This document shows positions 11,540 through 13,386 of a stretch of DNA of 13,386 bases, in pieces (the stretch's first letter is position 1; each line of letters begins with the position of its first letter). Position numbers and translations under genes: made by a program. The stretch covers positions 1 to 13,386 of the forward strand of contig JACCYG010000242.1 in assembly GCA_013696595.1 (NCBI GenBank), read 5' to 3'. This DNA is from Actinomycetota bacterium. Its GTDB lineage: Bacteria; Actinomycetota; Thermoleophilia; Gaiellales; Gaiellaceae. The notes under the pieces were generated by a model. The model saw only the letters and a program-made list of their open reading frames with translations. It ran no database searches and was not told the origin of the DNA.

Positions 11540-12313
11540 TTAGGTGCCCGCGTCGCGCCTGGGCCACCGGCGAAAGTGCGACGCGAGCCAGCGCAGGGCG
11601 CGTAGGCCGGCACGGCCCGACCAGAACGGCGGGTCCATGACGTGCTTGACGAACACCGCCGTGCTTCTCTCGAGGGACGCGGCCGCAACGTTCGCGGATG
11701 ACGGGTCGGCGAGGCGGAGCGCGTTGTACCACGCCATACCGCGGCTCAACCTGATCCCGTAGTCAGTCAGGATCTCGTCGTAGCGCTTCCCGATTCGGTC
11801 GAGCGGGCGTATATACGGCCCGTAGCGTGCGCTGACGGCGTCCTGGATCTCGTCGATCGTGCGCCCCACGACTGCGGTGACGATGTGGTGGTCGCTGATG
11901 CGCGAGCGGCCCTCGGGGTCGGCGAGGCCGCAGTCGACGAGCGTGTGCGGGAGGTCGCGGACGATGTGCGCGTAGACACCGAAGACGAGATCCTCGACGA
12001 CCGAGGTCTGCCGACCTCCGAGCGTCGCAAACACCGCACGCCACGCAGGCGCCACATCCCCGCCACCGTCGTACGCGTCGAGTGCAAGGAAATATCGGGC
12101 CGAGAACGCCTCGGCGACGTCCGCCACCCAATCGGGCTCCGCGAGCCCCGCCGTCTCGACCTCGTCCGCGATCCGCCGCGTCATCAGCGCGTACGCGGTC
12201 GTGAAAACGCAGCGAGAGTCCTTTCTCTCCTCGAGAGCGCGGGCACGCGCTTCGATGCGAACGGCCAACGCGTCGAGGCGCGCCGACGGCGTGGCGACGG
12301 TTGCGCTCTCCAC
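11540..12313 (-). CDS. DUF5995-like hypothetical protein
   Basis: About 257 aa from GTG 12311-12313. The core pattern matches DUF5995 proteins as I recall them: 'RCVFTTAYALMTRRIADEV' (an FN-xY-xVT-like helix), 'FSARYFLALDAY', 'PAWRAVFATL', then 'VEDLVFGVYAHIVRDLPHTL' with the conserved AHI-DL element, and 'DHHIVTAVV'. It is mostly helical, with no signal peptide and no clear membrane segment. His residues in 'AHI' and 'SDHHIV' plus nearby acidic residues could bind a metal, but no activity is known to me. The C-terminus is Arg/Trp-rich ('WLASHFRRWPRRDAGT'). The frame is open further upstream to ATG 12415, but GTG 12313 has TATCGT 7 nt upstream and TTGGCT 17 bp before that, consistent with a leaderless start. 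It lies downstream of polX on the same strand with a 243-bp gap, so it probably has its own promoter. Confidence 0.8.
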   Translation of the reverse strand: MESATVATPSARLDALAVRIEARARALEERKDSRCVFTTAYALMTRRIADEVETAGLAEPDWVADVAEAFSARYFLALDAYDGGGDVAPAWRAVFATLGGRQTSVVEDLVFGVYAHIVRDLPHTLVDCGLADPEGRSRISDHHIVTAVVGRTIDEIQDAVSARYGPYIRPLDRIGKRYDEILTDYGIRLSRGMAWYNALRLADPSSANVAAASLERSTAVFVKHVMDPPFWSGRAGLRALRWLASHFRRWPRRDAGT

Positions 12314-12320
12314 GCCAACG

Positions 12321-12349
12321 ACGATAGGCCACGGACGATCGCGAGCCAA
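12321..12349 (-). promoter_or_regulatory. Putative promoter of the DUF5995-like gene (leaderless)
   Basis: On the minus strand TTGGCT (12344-12349) and TATCGT (12321-12326) are 17 bp apart. The -10 ends 7 nt before GTG 12313, placing the transcription start at the start codon. Confidence 0.4.
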
Positions 12350-12556
12350 GCCGAAGGCGATGACGACGGGCAAGCCGGCTTCGCCTCGGTCGCCGCGCAA
12401 TCCATGCGCGACCACCGTCGCTAGCGTCAGCCAGATTCCGCTGCGCTGCAGAAATCGCGCTCTCCGCCGCGTGTCCTCGTTTGGCTTGACGGCGGACTAC
12501 GCCGCTAGCCCTGGAGCGGCACGCGCCGGTCCGCACGCTCGAAACGTGATCTCTAT

Positions 12557-13386
12557 TCAGCCGGGACCGCGGTGCGCAAGGAGTTCGCGCAGGGACCGCG
12601 TGTTCACGATGTCGGCTCGCGTCGCCCACCCGCGCCTCGCGGTCGCCACGGCGAGCGCCATGTTCCCGAGCCCCGCGACGGAGTGGGCATCGGTGGAGAC
12701 GACCACCGGGACGCCCGCCTCGACCGCGAGACGGACATGCTCGCCGCGCAGGTCGAGCCGGTCCGGGAGGCCGTTTACCTCGACTGCCTTGCCTGTCTCG
12801 AGGGCAACTTCGAAGACCTGTTCAAGGTCGAGCTCGTTCTCGGGACGATGGTTGATGATTCGCCCCTTCGGGTGACTGAGCGCGGAGACGTAGGGATTTC
12901 GGAGCGCCTGCACGACCCGCTGGGTGATCTCCTCGCGCGGGCGACGCTGGCCGGCGTGAACGCTCGCCATGACCCAGTCGAGCTCCGAGAGGACATCGTC
13001 GGGAAGGTCGAGCGAGCCGTCCGGGCGGATGTCGCACTCGATCCCGCTCAGGATGCGGAACGGCTCGAGCCGCCCGTTTGCCTCTGCGATCTCCTCTCCC
13101 TGGCGGCGGACGTCGTCCGCGCCGAGCCCGGGAACCACGCGCACGTTCAGCGTGTGGTCGCAGATCGCAAGGTACTCGTAGCCCCGCTCCTTCGCCGCCA
13201 GGCCCATCTCGTACACGCTCGCCTTCCCGTCCGACCAGCTTGTGTGGGAATGGAGATCGCCGCGGACGTCGGACAGCTCTAGGAGCGGCGGCGGTTCGGC
13301 GCGGAACGGCAGCTCACGCAGCTCCGGGGGGCAGTAAGGAATCCCGAGGACACGGTAGACGCCCTCCTCGTCGGGAGCGTCGGGGA
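12557..13386 (-). CDS. polX: DNA polymerase X family protein, C-terminal PHP domain (5' truncated by window)
   Basis: At least 275 codons are visible, continuing past the window edge. They begin with the end of the polymerase part, 'DEEGVYRVLGIPYCPPELRE', a typical PolX stretch, then a linker and the PHP phosphoesterase domain. PHP metal-site motifs: His-x-His in 'GDLHSHTSWSDGK' (13244-13252), 'AICDHT', Glu in 'SGIECDI', 'MASVHAG', 'ALSHPKG', 'AVEVNG' and 'STDAHS'. All expected metal ligands look present, so a 3'-5' exonuclease or AP-endonuclease type activity, as in other bacterial PolX, is likely. The role is gap-filling base-excision repair in the cytoplasm. The nucleotidyltransferase and helix-hairpin-helix regions lie outside. 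An internal GTG at 13216 is not the start because the HxH motif is encoded upstream of it. TGA at 12557-12559. Confidence 0.95.
   Translation of the reverse strand, partial: PDAPDEEGVYRVLGIPYCPPELRELPFRAEPPPLLELSDVRGDLHSHTSWSDGKASVYEMGLAAKERGYEYLAICDHTLNVRVVPGLGADDVRRQGEEIAEANGRLEPFRILSGIECDIRPDGSLDLPDDVLSELDWVMASVHAGQRRPREEITQRVVQALRNPYVSALSHPKGRIINHRPENELDLEQVFEVALETGKAVEVNGLPDRLDLRGEHVRLAVEAGVPVVVSTDAHSVAGLGNMALAVATARRGWATRADIVNTRSLRELLAHRGPG

Noticed and set aside
12490..12504. CGGCG-GACTA-CGCCG hairpin as terminator of polX
   Set aside because: A 5-bp stem with no T tract on the minus strand; too weak to call in GC-rich sequence.
11763..12629. 288-codon minus-strand frame overlapping the DUF5995-like gene
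   Set aside because: Arg/Ala/His-rich product in the wrong frame; the DUF5995-like frame has sensible composition and start signals.
12572..13282. 236-codon plus-strand open frame opposite polX
   Set aside because: Shadow of the PHP domain, whose metal-binding motifs are unmistakable on the minus strand.

Overview
The window is high-GC chromosomal DNA that reads as an actinobacterium, probably class Thermoleophilia (Gaiellales or Solirubrobacterales-like). I base this on the dgt-dnaG gene pair, a UvrD-like helicase with a C-terminal HRDC domain, a DUF5995-type protein, several small proteins of a kind I associate with that class, and frequent GTG starts. The phylum is fairly safe; the class is an inference.

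Layout. (1) 1-2921, plus strand: the 3' end of an SDR oxidoreductase gene, then dgt (dNTP triphosphohydrolase) and dnaG (primase), which overlap by 10 bp. (2) 2951-3023: tRNA-Asn(GTT) with its own -10 box and a terminator. (3) 3024-5548: a compact region bounded on the right by a 45-nt copy (one mismatch) of the 3' part of that tRNA. Both inner ends carry a similar tandem GGTAC-type motif with a 12-nt pitch. This is how an integrated tRNA-targeting element looks, but no integrase is visible. It holds a lipoprotein, a 70-aa protein, a tiny four-Cys protein and a small secreted protein. A third, decayed copy of the tRNA 3' sequence lies just outside (5776-5808). (4) 5902-6102: a small highly charged protein. 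(5) 6416-7861: a two-domain VOC protein (minus) divergent from an exported intradiol-dioxygenase-like lipoprotein (plus). (6) 7883-10187: a small conserved protein (minus) divergent from a UvrD2-like helicase (plus). (7) 10313-11350, minus: a cupredoxin lipoprotein followed by a YjbQ/UPF0047 gene, with a possible 18-codon leader ORF and a 16-bp palindrome between them. (8) 11412-11483: a tRNA with anticodon CAT. (9) 11540-13386, minus: a DUF5995-like protein and the PHP-domain end of DNA polymerase X, cut by the window edge.

How the genes work together: dgt, dnaG, the helicase and PolX all serve DNA replication or repair or nucleotide supply, but they lie in separate units and are ordinary core genes. 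The most unusual content is the tRNA-Asn-bounded segment with paired arm-like repeats and no recombinase. A second theme is that five genes (VOC, dioxygenase, helicase, cupredoxin, DUF5995) have a -10-like hexamer 6-9 nt before the start codon and little or no Shine-Dalgarno sequence, which suggests leaderless mRNAs. I found no CRISPR array, rRNA, transposase or complete prophage gene.
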